From assembly GCA_013349405.1 (NCBI GenBank), contig DUZS01000022.1:1-63248 (forward strand): DNA of 63,248 nucleotides. Direction: 5' to 3'. The notes under the pieces are model-generated. The model searched no databases, had not been told where the DNA came from, and worked only from the letters and a program-made list of their open reading frames with translations. Of this stretch, positions 42,963 through 51,490 are shown piece after piece. A program made the translations under genes and the position numbers. Positions within the stretch are counted from its first letter, which is position 1. The number at the start of each line of letters is the position of its first letter. Source of the stretch: Desulfuromonadales bacterium (GTDB lineage Bacteria; Desulfobacterota; Desulfuromonadia; Geobacterales; Pseudopelobacteraceae).

Positions 42963-43511
42963 TTATTTCACCGTAACGTGCGATATTTCATTTGGTCCCA
43001 GTTCAATGTTTACACTCATCGTTGAGCTACTCAAGCCGGTTGCAATGGGAGCCAGATGGGTTGTTTTTTCAGTGCCTTGACTGTAGTATCCGGCAGCAAG
43101 GCCGAAAAACCGCGTCCCCTCAGCCAAATCTCTTTGCTCTGATAATGTCTGGCCCGGCTGGACAATAAACCTTTTTGTGTAGGTAACGGATGCGTCAAAT
43201 TTGCCGCATTCCATGAGTTTCGCGAGCGAATTCTGGTCATCGGCAAGCTGATTGAAGGCATTCGGATCCTTTAGCTGGTAAAAGCATATCAGAAGGGTAT
43301 GAGGACTATTCTTGTACCTGTTGAGCTGAGGATCAGCAGCAATGTTTAAGGTAATCCCTCCCTTTTTATATTCAACAGGAGGAGGAGAGACAGCAATGTG
43401 GGGAGGTCTGGCAGGAACTGATCCATCAACCTTGGGGCTTGAGGAGAACATCGAGCAGGAGCACAGCAATAAAAGTGGTACAACTGCCAGTTTACGTCGA
43501 GCGGGCTTCAT
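42963..43511 (-). CDS. tssJ: T6SS outer-membrane lipoprotein TssJ
   Basis: A 182-residue lipoprotein with signal sequence and lipobox LLCSC. The mature part is the TssJ transthyretin-like sandwich: GITLNIAADPQLN, LLICFYQLKDPNAFNQLADD, RFFGLAAGYYS. The start at 43511 is preferred because GGGGGA precedes it and the signal follows directly; an earlier ATG adds 13 residues before the signal. Confidence 0.93.
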   Translation of the reverse strand: MKPARRKLAVVPLLLLCSCSMFSSSPKVDGSVPARPPHIAVSPPPVEYKKGGITLNIAADPQLNRYKNSPHTLLICFYQLKDPNAFNQLADDQNSLAKLMECGKFDASVTYTKRFIVQPGQTLSEQRDLAEGTRFFGLAAGYYSQGTEKTTHLAPIATGLSSSTMSVNIELGPNEISHVTVK

Positions 43512-43588
43512 CACGGCATTCCCCCATAATAAAACAGTGCATTGTTTCAATTACTATATTGTTTACTAATATTATATTGTAACAATTA

Positions 43589-44320
43589 TTACAACTTATT
43601 TATTTCTTGTTGGCAGCGCTTTTCAAAATCTCGCAAAAGCCGTTCCATGTACTGTCCACATTCATGCCAACGCTTTATTTTTGTATATTTTTCTTCATAT
43701 AGATCATAAAGTTCAGCTTTGCGAAGTGCTCCAAACTTGAATCCGGAAGAGAGTGTTTTAGACAGAGTATCCGGAGCAAGTTCGTCAAGTATTTGACTGA
43801 AAAGTGTAGATGATGCGTGCTGAAAAGATGTATGTGCAACCAGGAATGACTTCTGTATTCGCTCCAGGTAGTCACCAATTAAAACAACATTTCCTTCGCC
43901 GTCAATATTTGAACCAATAATTTTCCGTATGGTGGCAAGCTCAGGATTCTCACCGAGAAGTGTCTCATTAATAACTGCCATAATCCGGTTTATGGAATCA
44001 AAAAGCGTATTGAGTGCCGTAGAAAACTTGCTGAAAATTTCTTCCTGACTCAGTCCTTCCACCGCAAAATTTTGCCCCAAAAAGCGCGACATCAGCTTCG
44101 ATGTTTCGTCAGATACGGTACCATTATCAACATTGACAGAATCCCCGTTGGCAACTCTTTCCATAAGGGCTGCCAATATCTGCAATCTCTCCTCAGCAGG
44201 GTAGACTGATAACTCAGTTTCAAGAAATTCCTTGAGTTCATTGCCAGGCTCTGCAATAGAGGAGGAGCGTCGTGCAAGTTCTCCTGCTATTTCGTCTACC
44301 CGATTCCGTGTATCCGGCAT
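43589..44320 (-). CDS. TagH C-terminal-like protein without FHA domain
   Basis: A 243-residue soluble helical protein. A Leu-rich part with ALNTLFDSINRIMAVINETLL, LIGDYLERIQKSFLVAHTSFQHASSTL (in parts) and LYDLYEEKYTKIKR resembles the C-terminal domain of T6SS TagH/Fha proteins. The usual N-terminal FHA domain is absent; the separate FHA gene at 46438 may complete it. The assignment is by pattern, so moderate. A good ribosome site (GAGGTG) precedes the start. It is upstream of tssJ, where tagH often lies. Confidence 0.65.
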   Translation of the reverse strand: MPDTRNRVDEIAGELARRSSSIAEPGNELKEFLETELSVYPAEERLQILAALMERVANGDSVNVDNGTVSDETSKLMSRFLGQNFAVEGLSQEEIFSKFSTALNTLFDSINRIMAVINETLLGENPELATIRKIIGSNIDGEGNVVLIGDYLERIQKSFLVAHTSFQHASSTLFSQILDELAPDTLSKTLSSGFKFGALRKAELYDLYEEKYTKIKRWHECGQYMERLLRDFEKRCQQEINKL

Positions 44321-44372
44321 CTACTTCACCTCACTTGTCAAAAATTCTGCGGGGACACGATAGCCACGCCGG

Positions 44373-46400
44373 TCATCTGGCCCCGTCAGGTCGCTGTCTG
44401 CCCCTTGGTGAACTGATCATAACGGTAGCACAAAGATCCTCTTGCTCTTGACCCGGTTTTGAAAAATCTGGTCGTTCTGCTGTTGGTTGTTCTGAAAAAG
44501 GGTCCAGGTGGCCAGGCTTCTCATGGTGTTGCTGTGCAAGGCATCGGGGCGGCAGAACAACCGTCTCCATGAGCTCTTCCTCCCCAGAAGATAGCTCTAA
44601 AGTATTCGCTTGAGCCGCTCTTGTAGCAGGCAGGATAACTGTTTCGTCGGGATCTATGGATATCTTCGGCGTAAGTAATAATTCAGGTGGGGCGGGAGAT
44701 CGTAAAATGACAGTTTCAAAAACTTCATCAAATCGTTTATCAGGTGGTGAAGATATCTTTTGTTGAATCTCCGCTCGGCTGCTGTCAATCATTTCCGAAA
44801 CAATCCGGCGAATCATCACCCGTTTTTCCTGCTCAGCGGCCCCGTCTGTTACGGTTGGTGCACATTTTAACTGGTCAGTGCTGAATAGTAATTGACGGGT
44901 CTCTTCCAAGATGTTGAGCATGGAGTGATGAATATCTCTGCAGCAGGATAAGCTCTTGCCTCGCGCCACATCCAGAAGCTCTAAACCTGCTGCACATGCC
45001 TTATCCCAAACGGTCTCATACAGCCGGTTTATCTTAAACCCGTCGGAGTTCTGGAAAGTATTTGCCGGAACACACAGCGATTTGAGGTTAGAGGTTCCAG
45101 TTTCTCCACCTGAATCTGATTTCTCGGAAAGATACTGTCTGACAGCCTCGACAATGCTGCTTTCCCCGATTTTTCTGCCGCTCAATAATATCTGAAAAAA
45201 GAACAGGCCGGTTTGAGCCAGAGCCATCGGCCAATTGCGCTCTATCTCGTGTACAGAAGCTTCGGGAGTGAGATCATCAATGAAGAGGAGCTTGAAGTTC
45301 CACCCTGCAGGTAGATTCCTGCCAACTTTCGGCACATACACCCAGACTCGCTCTCCCCGCAGCGAGGCATTCATATGTGCCTCAACTCTCCCCACGACTT
45401 CCTCAAGCAGTGACAGCTTCAGCAAAAGGAGCTCGGGGAAGACTCTCTCGTCCCCTTGGGCAAAAAGAGTCCAGTTAACTGTTTTGGTATTGTCAATAGA
45501 ATTAAGTGAGAAGACCCTGCCCGGGAACGCATGACAGTCGAGCTGTTCTGCGAGCAATGCGGGCGTCGCTCCCGATAAAAGGGCAATGAAATCAATGGCA
45601 TTTAGTGCCGGGGCATCGACAATCAGCATATGAAACGGGAAGAAGGAGAGTGGCGTTAATCTGGTGCGGACGCTGTTAGTCGAGCCGAAACAAGTGCCCC
45701 GTTCGGCGCAGGAAACACAGGGAAATCTGTCTGTGTCAACCCCATGTTCTTCGAGGAGTTGCAGGCGTCGGACTAAATCCATGCAATCGGAGAGGAAAAG
45801 CGGATCGGTGTCTTCTCTTTCCCGGACAAAAAATTCGCTCTGCTCGGTACTGCTGCACGATGGGCAGTACAAATATCTCCGAACCGACCGCGAATAGGGG
45901 TGGAGGCCTTTCTGCACCAGCAGCTCATCGTCATGACAGAGTTCCAGCTCCCTGGCGCAAGACGGGCAGAGAAGCGGCATAAAGAGTTTTTTCTCCCTGC
46001 AGAAGAGCAGAGGCGCAAATATGCCTATTTTTTTGTTGTCGCACGAACATTCTGCCGTAAGTGAAATTAAGTCTTCACCACTATCTGAAGTCATTGCGAG
46101 TAAAAGCATTTCGACCCAGCCAGCCTCAATGGTAAGATTAGTCACCGCACTGAATGTGGTGTCCTTCAAACGATACATATCGCGCTGTAGAACCAGAAAA
46201 ACATTCTTCAGGCTGCTGCTGGCATCGGTAAGGAACGAACCTCTGATAACACGCGAAAATGGAGCGGAGTCATCCATTATGGCAAATGGATACGATGCGT
46301 CTGAGGAACCTTCTGTCAGGGCAAGTCTGGGTGATTGATCGGTTGGCTGGAGAAAAGGCAGGAGTGATATAGTGCGTTGAGATGTCTCAAATCTGGCCAT
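44373..46400 (-). CDS. Unknown T6SS-locus protein with zinc-ribbon-like cysteines and four ETVIL-like repeats
   Basis: A 675-residue protein I do not recognise. Residues about 115-240 contain cysteine pairs (ECSCD, CPSC twice, CVSC, GTC) that may bind zinc. The middle (about 240-440) is globular (VWVYVPKVGRNLPAGW). The tail after residue 560 is disordered and repeats a short motif at Thr563 (FETVIL), Thr587 (DETVIL), Thr613 (METVVL) and Thr659 (CATVMI). Such acidic-Thr-hydrophobic motifs suit Ser/Thr kinase phosphorylation and FHA binding. Neighbours are the two-FHA protein and the TagH-like protein, so it may be a phospho-scaffold for T6SS activation; inference only. GAGAGG precedes the start. 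Confidence 0.6.
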   Translation of the reverse strand: MARFETSQRTISLLPFLQPTDQSPRLALTEGSSDASYPFAIMDDSAPFSRVIRGSFLTDASSSLKNVFLVLQRDMYRLKDTTFSAVTNLTIEAGWVEMLLLAMTSDSGEDLISLTAECSCDNKKIGIFAPLLFCREKKLFMPLLCPSCARELELCHDDELLVQKGLHPYSRSVRRYLYCPSCSSTEQSEFFVREREDTDPLFLSDCMDLVRRLQLLEEHGVDTDRFPCVSCAERGTCFGSTNSVRTRLTPLSFFPFHMLIVDAPALNAIDFIALLSGATPALLAEQLDCHAFPGRVFSLNSIDNTKTVNWTLFAQGDERVFPELLLLKLSLLEEVVGRVEAHMNASLRGERVWVYVPKVGRNLPAGWNFKLLFIDDLTPEASVHEIERNWPMALAQTGLFFFQILLSGRKIGESSIVEAVRQYLSEKSDSGGETGTSNLKSLCVPANTFQNSDGFKINRLYETVWDKACAAGLELLDVARGKSLSCCRDIHHSMLNILEETRQLLFSTDQLKCAPTVTDGAAEQEKRVMIRRIVSEMIDSSRAEIQQKISSPPDKRFDEVFETVILRSPAPPELLLTPKISIDPDETVILPATRAAQANTLELSSGEEELMETVVLPPRCLAQQHHEKPGHLDPFSEQPTAERPDFSKPGQEQEDLCATVMISSPRGRQRPDGAR

Positions 46401-46437
46401 GAATTCCTCTCAGTATGGGCGGGAAAATTAATATAAG

Positions 46438-47403
46438 CTACTTTTTAAACCCCTTCACAAATTTAGAAAAAAATCCCCCCTCTTCCATTTTTGGTAACGG
46501 GTTATCTTGAAATGCGGATGAGTGAGCTTCCTGAGCAGGCCATGAGGAAGACGGATTCTGTTCAACTTCTACGAGACGTCCCTCACCAATATATCTGAAA
46601 GTCGGCCCGCCGGGGCAGCACTCTATTTCGTCAAACGGCTTTAATTGGACCTCTGAATCCATTTTTTTTTGATTAACTGCAACGATGCAGGCGCCGGCAA
46701 GGTTCTTAACCCAATACTCACCGCAGGAATAGAATAACTGCAGATGACGTGTGCTTATGCCAGGATACTGGAGTACGAAATCCGCACCGGCATCCGATCC
46801 AATTACCACTGGCAGTTCGTTATAGGATTTAATAATTGGACCAAATTGAATGACCAGGGGCGCTTTTGTTTTCTCAACCGGCAAGACCGCTCTTGCTTGA
46901 ATTGGTGTTGTCGGTTGAATCGGCTGTGGCTGTCGTTGTGGAGGGGTTTCGGTCGCAGGATCCCTCAAAGGCTCGTCATGAACAGTTCGGGCAGAAACTT
47001 GCGGACGAACCGGATCTGCTTGTGGAACCAATGCTGGGGGCTTGTTGGCATTTGCCGAAGTCTCTTCTGTAATTTCGGCGTGGAAGCTTACTTTTGGGCC
47101 ACCAGGCCCTATTTCGAGGACATCGCCGCTTCGCAGAAACGTGGCTTCGCCCGCACGCTTTCCGTTGACAAACGTCCCATACGTACTGGTGTCTATTAGT
47201 CTAAACTGATTGCCTTCCCGTTGAATAGTAGCGTGATTCCTGGAGACCCCTTCTTCTGCAGGGGGAAATTTCACCGAGCAGTTCTGTTGCCTGCCGATAG
47301 TTACCTGATCCGTCACAAAGGTGCTGATTTCCCCTTTGAGGGAGCCTTGAATGTGAATCAGCTGTATTTCATAACGGGGAGCCTCTCGCAAAATCGAAGA
47401 CAT
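46438..47403 (-). CDS. Protein with two FHA domains, T6SS-associated
   Basis: A 321-residue protein. The first FHA domain (about 20-110) is complete with IGRQQ and SRNHAT and the TYGTFVNGK turn. A Pro/Gln-rich linker (about 120-180) follows. The second FHA (about 190-280) has VVIGSDAGAD in place of the GR motif but keeps STRHLQL, so phosphothreonine binding may be lost. The C-terminus is basic (FSKFVKGFKK). It is the first gene of the T6SS locus and probably a reader of the kinase at 10106. AGAGG is five bases before the start. Confidence 0.88.
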   Translation of the reverse strand: MSSILREAPRYEIQLIHIQGSLKGEISTFVTDQVTIGRQQNCSVKFPPAEEGVSRNHATIQREGNQFRLIDTSTYGTFVNGKRAGEATFLRSGDVLEIGPGGPKVSFHAEITEETSANANKPPALVPQADPVRPQVSARTVHDEPLRDPATETPPQRQPQPIQPTTPIQARAVLPVEKTKAPLVIQFGPIIKSYNELPVVIGSDAGADFVLQYPGISTRHLQLFYSCGEYWVKNLAGACIVAVNQKKMDSEVQLKPFDEIECCPGGPTFRYIGEGRLVEVEQNPSSSWPAQEAHSSAFQDNPLPKMEEGGFFSKFVKGFKK

Positions 47404-47493
47404 TTGAGCCTCTTATCAAATTGTATGGAGCATAAGTAGGAAAAAATTATGTGTATCAGGGAGTAAATTAATACTAATTAAGTCTGATGTAAA

Positions 47494-47676
47494 TTAAAGA
47501 AATATTCTGGTAAATCCTGAAGTTTTTTGTTCACTTTCTATCATATATTCCTTTGCCTGCGTGCGTTCAGGATAGATCTCAAAGACGGATTTGCGTTCAG
47601 TAGCGGCGTCTTTATAATTGTTTTTTTGATAAAATATCAAGCCGTTTTTAAATTTTTTTTCAAGTCTGACGGTAAA
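47494..47676 (-). pseudogene. Remnant of a TPR-protein C-terminus
   Basis: An open minus-strand stretch of about 60 codons, closed upstream by TGA and without a usable start, reads FKNGLIFYQKNNYKDAA then VFEIYPERTQAKEY and EQK. This fits the last TPR unit and tail of TPR proteins (IAYQKGDYKEAI..WKKVLEIDP). The rest of the gene is not visible in the AT-rich region upstream. It ends about 90 bases before the T6SS FHA gene start. Confidence 0.4.
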
Positions 47677-47814
47677 TCATAATAATCTTTTTTATCCCAC
47701 ATATAACATAACATACATTGATTTGCATAAGTATCAGATATTAATCGTATTTAAAATAAATTATACAACCCGGTCATCGAAAATACACATGGTCATAAAT
47801 GCCGCATTTTCCTC

Positions 47815-47843
47815 CACCATAATAAAATGGTGCCTATTTTTTT
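47815..47843 (+). terminator. Hairpin with T-run, orphan terminator-like
   Basis: CACCAT and ATGGTG form a six-pair stem around the loop AATAAA, and CCTATTTTTTT follows. The orientation is plus, but no plus-strand gene lies upstream, so it would end an unannotated transcript or is a relic. Confidence 0.4.
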
Positions 47844-48038
47844 AATATCCACGGCAATCGTCAAGCGGTGGATGTAATGGTTACTCTTTTTGTGGAGTGC
47901 CACTATCTTATTACCAACTCCGGAGACAATTTTTTCAGCAGGAACCTGCTATCTATTGAAATTGTGGTATATTTCTGGCATTGTGCATTTTCGTACAGTT
48001 CGGCACGTCTTCCAAGTTCATGCACCGGGGCATAGAGA

Positions 48039-48323
48039 GTGGCAGATAAACGGGACATCAGACGGATCAAGCAGCGCATTACCATCTACTTTGGCCTCTT
48101 TGATGTTTCCAGGGTGGCTGTTACTGAAGACATTTCAACGTCCGGCATGTTCATCAAAACACCCACTATCACTCCCGTCAATTCAATAATCAAAATACAA
48201 TTCTCGCTCCCTGATGACTCGTTTGCCGGAGTTGAAGGTCGGGTCACATGGGCGCGAAAAGTGCCTCAAAACCTCTTTCATCTTTTTAAAAAAAACGGAA
48301 TGGGATTTCGTTGTCCTCATTAG
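48039..48323 (+). CDS. PilZ-domain protein
   Basis: A 94-residue protein starting at GTG. The PilZ pattern is RRIKQR near the N-terminus, then TEDISTSGMFIKTP, and a C-terminal GRVTWARK...KNGMGFR. The RxxxR and D-x-S-x-x-G residues that bind cyclic di-GMP are present. The protein ends soon after GMGF, shorter than most PilZ domains. Start choice is uncertain because the ribosome site is weak. It lies 75 bases upstream of the dethiobiotin-synthetase-like gene in a cluster that contains motility genes. Confidence 0.7.
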   Translation: MADKRDIRRIKQRITIYFGLFDVSRVAVTEDISTSGMFIKTPTITPVNSIIKIQFSLPDDSFAGVEGRVTWARKVPQNLFHLFKKNGMGFRCPH

Positions 48324-48398
48324 ATTTCCGGCGGGGAAACATTTGATTTGTTCTTCAAAAAAATCGCAACAAACTGTTAATAGCGGGAGGAGATACGC

Positions 48399-49490
48399 GT
48401 GTGTAAAAAAATCTTTATAGGAGCAACCGGCCAGCATTGTGGTAAAACGACCATCAGTTTATCGTTGATGCATCTGGCACGGCAAAAATATAAGCGCGTT
48501 GGCTTTATGAAGCCGCTTGGCCCCAAGTGGATCGTATTTAACGGCACTATTGTTGACAAAGATGCCGCAATGTTCTCCAGTGTCTTCGGAGTCGAAGAGG
48601 ATGTTACACTCATGTCTCCGGTAACGTTGTCTCCAGGGACAACCCGCCGTTTTCTTGACGGGGAGATAGATGCCGCGGCACCTCTCAAGGCGATCCGTGA
48701 TGCATGTGCAGAGCTGGAAAAAAAATATGATTACCTGATCATCGAAGGGGCCGGCCATGGCGGCGTCGGTTCGGTAGTTGGTATGAACAATGCCCGGATT
48801 GCCGCGGAGCTGAACGCGCCGGTTCTGCTGGTCACCGGTGGCGGCATCGGCAATGTTATCGATGCTGTCGAGCTCAACCTGGCACTGTATCAGCGCGAAG
48901 GGGCTGACGTACGCATCATAATGGCCAATAAGCTGGTGAAAGAAAAAAGAGCCAATACGCTCTCCTATTTGCAGAAAGCCTTTTCAGGCAGCGGCATCAT
49001 GGTTACAAGCGCTTTTGATTATCTCCCCACTCTTGCCGATCCAACCCTGCACCATGTTTCCGAACTTCTCGGCCTGGAGCTTCATGGTGACGCCGCCGAA
49101 CAAAGACGCTTGTGTCATACCATCCAGCTTGGTGCAGCCTCTTCACAGATTGTTATTGATCATCTCGAGGAATCCACTCTTCTGATTGTGACCAGTTCGC
49201 GCGATGAGCTGCTCGTTACCGCTTCGGCACTGCATCATATTCCTGAATACAAGGTGCGCCTGGCAGGGCTTATTATTGCCGGCCACGTACCGGTCTCCAG
49301 CATAACCCAGAGAATTCTCGACGACAGCAAAATCCCGTACATTCGTATCAAAGAGACTTCTTCAGAAATTTTTTACCGTTTACGTGAGCATGTTTCAAAA
49401 ATCGGCCCTGAGGATCTCGAAAAGATCAATCTTATAAATTCAATTGCGGAACGGTACATTGACTTTGGTGCAATCGACGCGCGGATCTAA
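48399..49490 (+). CDS. P-loop dethiobiotin-synthetase-like protein with DRTGG domain
   Basis: A 363-residue protein starting at GTG behind GGGAGGAG. The N-terminal part (about 1-215) is a P-loop BioD/CobQ-like domain with GATGQHCGKTT, IIEGAGHGGVG and MANKLVKEKR. The C-terminal part (about 215-330) is a DRTGG domain, as in the N-terminal regulatory part of some phosphotransacetylases. The function of stand-alone members is not established; a nucleotide-sensing regulator of central metabolism is a plausible inference. Confidence 0.82.
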   Translation: MCKKIFIGATGQHCGKTTISLSLMHLARQKYKRVGFMKPLGPKWIVFNGTIVDKDAAMFSSVFGVEEDVTLMSPVTLSPGTTRRFLDGEIDAAAPLKAIRDACAELEKKYDYLIIEGAGHGGVGSVVGMNNARIAAELNAPVLLVTGGGIGNVIDAVELNLALYQREGADVRIIMANKLVKEKRANTLSYLQKAFSGSGIMVTSAFDYLPTLADPTLHHVSELLGLELHGDAAEQRRLCHTIQLGAASSQIVIDHLEESTLLIVTSSRDELLVTASALHHIPEYKVRLAGLIIAGHVPVSSITQRILDDSKIPYIRIKETSSEIFYRLREHVSKIGPEDLEKINLINSIAERYIDFGAIDARI

Positions 49491-49531
49491 GCCGCCAACG
49501 GCATTCCAGGGGCCGAATAAGCAGAAAGTGC

Positions 49532-49560
49532 TTGACCTTGTACGGCTTTTGATATTTATA
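49532..49560 (+). promoter_or_regulatory. Possible promoter of flbD-motAB
   Basis: TTGACC (49532-49537), 17 bases, then TTTATA (49555-49560). The -35 is good, the -10 is weak. Confidence 0.3.
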
Positions 49561-49591
49561 GGGAGTTAATCACGAATCCATCGGGGTCTAC

Positions 49592-49918
49592 ATGGTAGCA
49601 GTCACGCGCCTGGATAAACAGCTGATGTATCTCAACCCGGATCACATTATCTGTATTGAGGAAACTCCGGACACAGTTATTACCCTTTTTAACGGCAATC
49701 GCTATATTGTTATTGACCGTGCCAGCGCTATTATCAGCAGGATAGTCGCCTTCCGTGCGAAGATTTCACGGCGGGCGGCAAGCCACGCTGCCAAAAAATA
49801 TCTGGGGCGAACCAGAGCCGGTCAGTTTCATCGGGACAGTCCCCCGCTTCTTGATGAGCCGTTTCCCGACAATCAGGGCAGGCAGAATCACATTCCATTA
49901 CACAGCAGGGATTATTAG
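49592..49918 (+). CDS. flbD: FlbD-family flagellar protein
   Basis: A 108-residue protein whose first 50 residues match FlbD: VTRLDKQLMYLNPDHIICIE, then TPDTVITLFNGNRYIV. The C-terminal half is basic and low-complexity and longer than usual FlbD (about 60-80 residues). FlbD commonly precedes motA, as here; the molecular role is poorly known. The stop is 2 bases before motA. Confidence 0.85.
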   Translation: MVAVTRLDKQLMYLNPDHIICIEETPDTVITLFNGNRYIVIDRASAIISRIVAFRAKISRRAASHAAKKYLGRTRAGQFHRDSPPLLDEPFPDNQGRQNHIPLHSRDY

Positions 49919-49920
49919 GT

Positions 49921-50667
49921 ATGGATTTAGCGACTATTATAGGGCTGGTGATGGCCTTCGGGTGCATTGTCGGTGGTGCCGTAATTGAGGGTGTTCACAT
50001 AAGCGCTTTGATTCAGCCGACTGCTGCTATGATCGTCGGGGGAGGAACATTCGGCGCCGTGTTTGTGTCCATGCCGCTGCCGGCAATCATCGGTGCCATG
50101 AAGGCGATTAAAACCGTTTTTCTGCCGCAAAAAGTCGACCATGAGCAGGTGGTAAAGGATATTATCAATTATGCCACCAAGGCCCGGCGCAACGGTTTGA
50201 TTTCACTGGAACAGGAAGCCCAGTCGGTTCGTGATCCCTTCATAAAAAAAGGCATATCGTTGGTTGTTGACGGTATCGATCCGCAGAAACTGCGCGAAAC
50301 ACTGGAAGCGGATATTACCGCGTTCGAGGATCACACCAAGCACGGCATTGAGTTCTACGAATTAGCCGGCGGCTTTGCACCGACCATCGGTATCATCGGT
50401 GCTGTTCTCGGGCTTATTCATGTTATGGGTAACCTCTCCGATACCTCAAAGCTGGGGGGAGGTATTGCGGTCGCCTTCGTTGCCACCATCTACGGTCTGC
50501 TGATCGCCAATGTTATCTGCCTTCCCATAGGCACCAAGCTGAAAATCCGCATGAAAGAGGAAGTGCTGCGACGGGTGATGGTCCTTGAAGGGCTCATTGC
50601 CATACAAAACGGTGAAAACCCGCATTTTATTGAACAGAAATTAATGGCCTTCGTTGGCGGACACTAG
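49921..50667 (+). CDS. motA: Flagellar motor stator protein MotA
   Basis: A 248-residue MotA/ExbB-type protein with four predicted membrane helices: two at about 1-50 and two at about 145-200. Family features are GGTFGAVFVSMPL, ELAGGFAPTIGIIGAVLGLIHVM and the terminal EGLIAIQNGENPHFIEQKL. It forms the proton channel of the flagellar motor with MotB, encoded 6 bases downstream. Confidence 0.95.
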   Translation: MDLATIIGLVMAFGCIVGGAVIEGVHISALIQPTAAMIVGGGTFGAVFVSMPLPAIIGAMKAIKTVFLPQKVDHEQVVKDIINYATKARRNGLISLEQEAQSVRDPFIKKGISLVVDGIDPQKLRETLEADITAFEDHTKHGIEFYELAGGFAPTIGIIGAVLGLIHVMGNLSDTSKLGGGIAVAFVATIYGLLIANVICLPIGTKLKIRMKEEVLRRVMVLEGLIAIQNGENPHFIEQKLMAFVGGH

Positions 50668-50673
50668 GTAGCC

Positions 50674-51459
50674 ATGGCGCGAAAAAAAGAACCGGAACCG
50701 CATGTAAACCACGAGCGCTGGCTCGTTTCCTACGCAGATTTCATTACGCTTCTTTTTGCTGTTTTTGTCGTACTCTATGCCATGGGTCAAAGCGACAAGA
50801 AAAAAGTTGAAGAGGTTATGAAGTCTATTCAGGAGTCATTCGGCATGGCAAATGCCGGCGCAACAGCCCCCAAAATTAATGTAATCGCCTCGCAGCAGAT
50901 TACGGTCATTCCATCGCTTAAACCGGAGATAAAGACTAATCCGATTGAGCGCCCACATAGCGGGCAGGGAAAAACGCGGGCCGATGATAAGGATTTCCGC
51001 CAGATCAAAGCAGCAATTGAGGCATATCTTGTCAAACAGGGCGCCCAACACAAGGTTTCTTTGGAAATTTCCCGGCGGGGATTGATCGTCAGCCTCAAGG
51101 AGGTTGGTTTTTTTGCCTCCGGTCAGGCTGATATAAAGCCTGAGGCATATGAACTGATTAACACGATTGCTGAAGTGGTGACCCAGTTCAATAACCCGTT
51201 GCGCCTCGAAGGCCATACCGATAACATTCCGATCAGCACGGCTCAGTTTCCTTCCAACTGGGAGCTGTCAACGACCCGCGCAACACATGCCCTGAAATAC
51301 CTGATGAAAAACTTTGATATTGAAGCCGGCAAAATATCGGCTACCGGATATGCAGAATTCCGCCCCTTGACTGATAATGCAACACCGGAAGGGCGCGCTA
51401 AAAATCGACGGGTTGATCTCGTCATGTTATCGGGAGAAGGGGAGCGCGGCGAGCCTTGA
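50674..51459 (+). CDS. motB: Flagellar motor stator protein MotB
   Basis: A 261-residue MotB. The N-terminal membrane helix carries the essential Asp (Asp22 in SYADFITLL). The OmpA-like C-terminal domain (about 130-255) has LEGHTDNIP, SNWELSTTRA and GRAKNRRVDL for peptidoglycan anchoring. It pairs with MotA; no flagellar structural genes are in the window. Confidence 0.95.
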   Translation: MARKKEPEPHVNHERWLVSYADFITLLFAVFVVLYAMGQSDKKKVEEVMKSIQESFGMANAGATAPKINVIASQQITVIPSLKPEIKTNPIERPHSGQGKTRADDKDFRQIKAAIEAYLVKQGAQHKVSLEISRRGLIVSLKEVGFFASGQADIKPEAYELINTIAEVVTQFNNPLRLEGHTDNIPISTAQFPSNWELSTTRATHALKYLMKNFDIEAGKISATGYAEFRPLTDNATPEGRAKNRRVDLVMLSGEGERGEP

Positions 51460-51490
51460 TATCAAGATATTCCTGTTTTAGGAGAAACTG

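Larger units (their letters stand above)
47404..48038. other. Long AT-rich intergenic region upstream of the T6SS locus
   Basis: A 635-base gap between the divergent T6SS operon (minus) and PilZ gene (plus). It holds a degraded TPR fragment (47494-47676) and a hairpin with T-run (47815-47843). The T6SS promoter should lie here but I find only a weak candidate (TTTACA, 17 bases, TAATTT on the minus strand near 47464-47492). No sigma-54 element, tRNA or riboswitch was recognised. The region 47844-48038 has no gene with a good start. Confidence 0.6.

Noticed and set aside
48321-48375. Readthrough or frameshift extending the PilZ protein
   Set aside because: The sequence after the TAG does not resemble PilZ C-termini in any frame, so the short form is kept.
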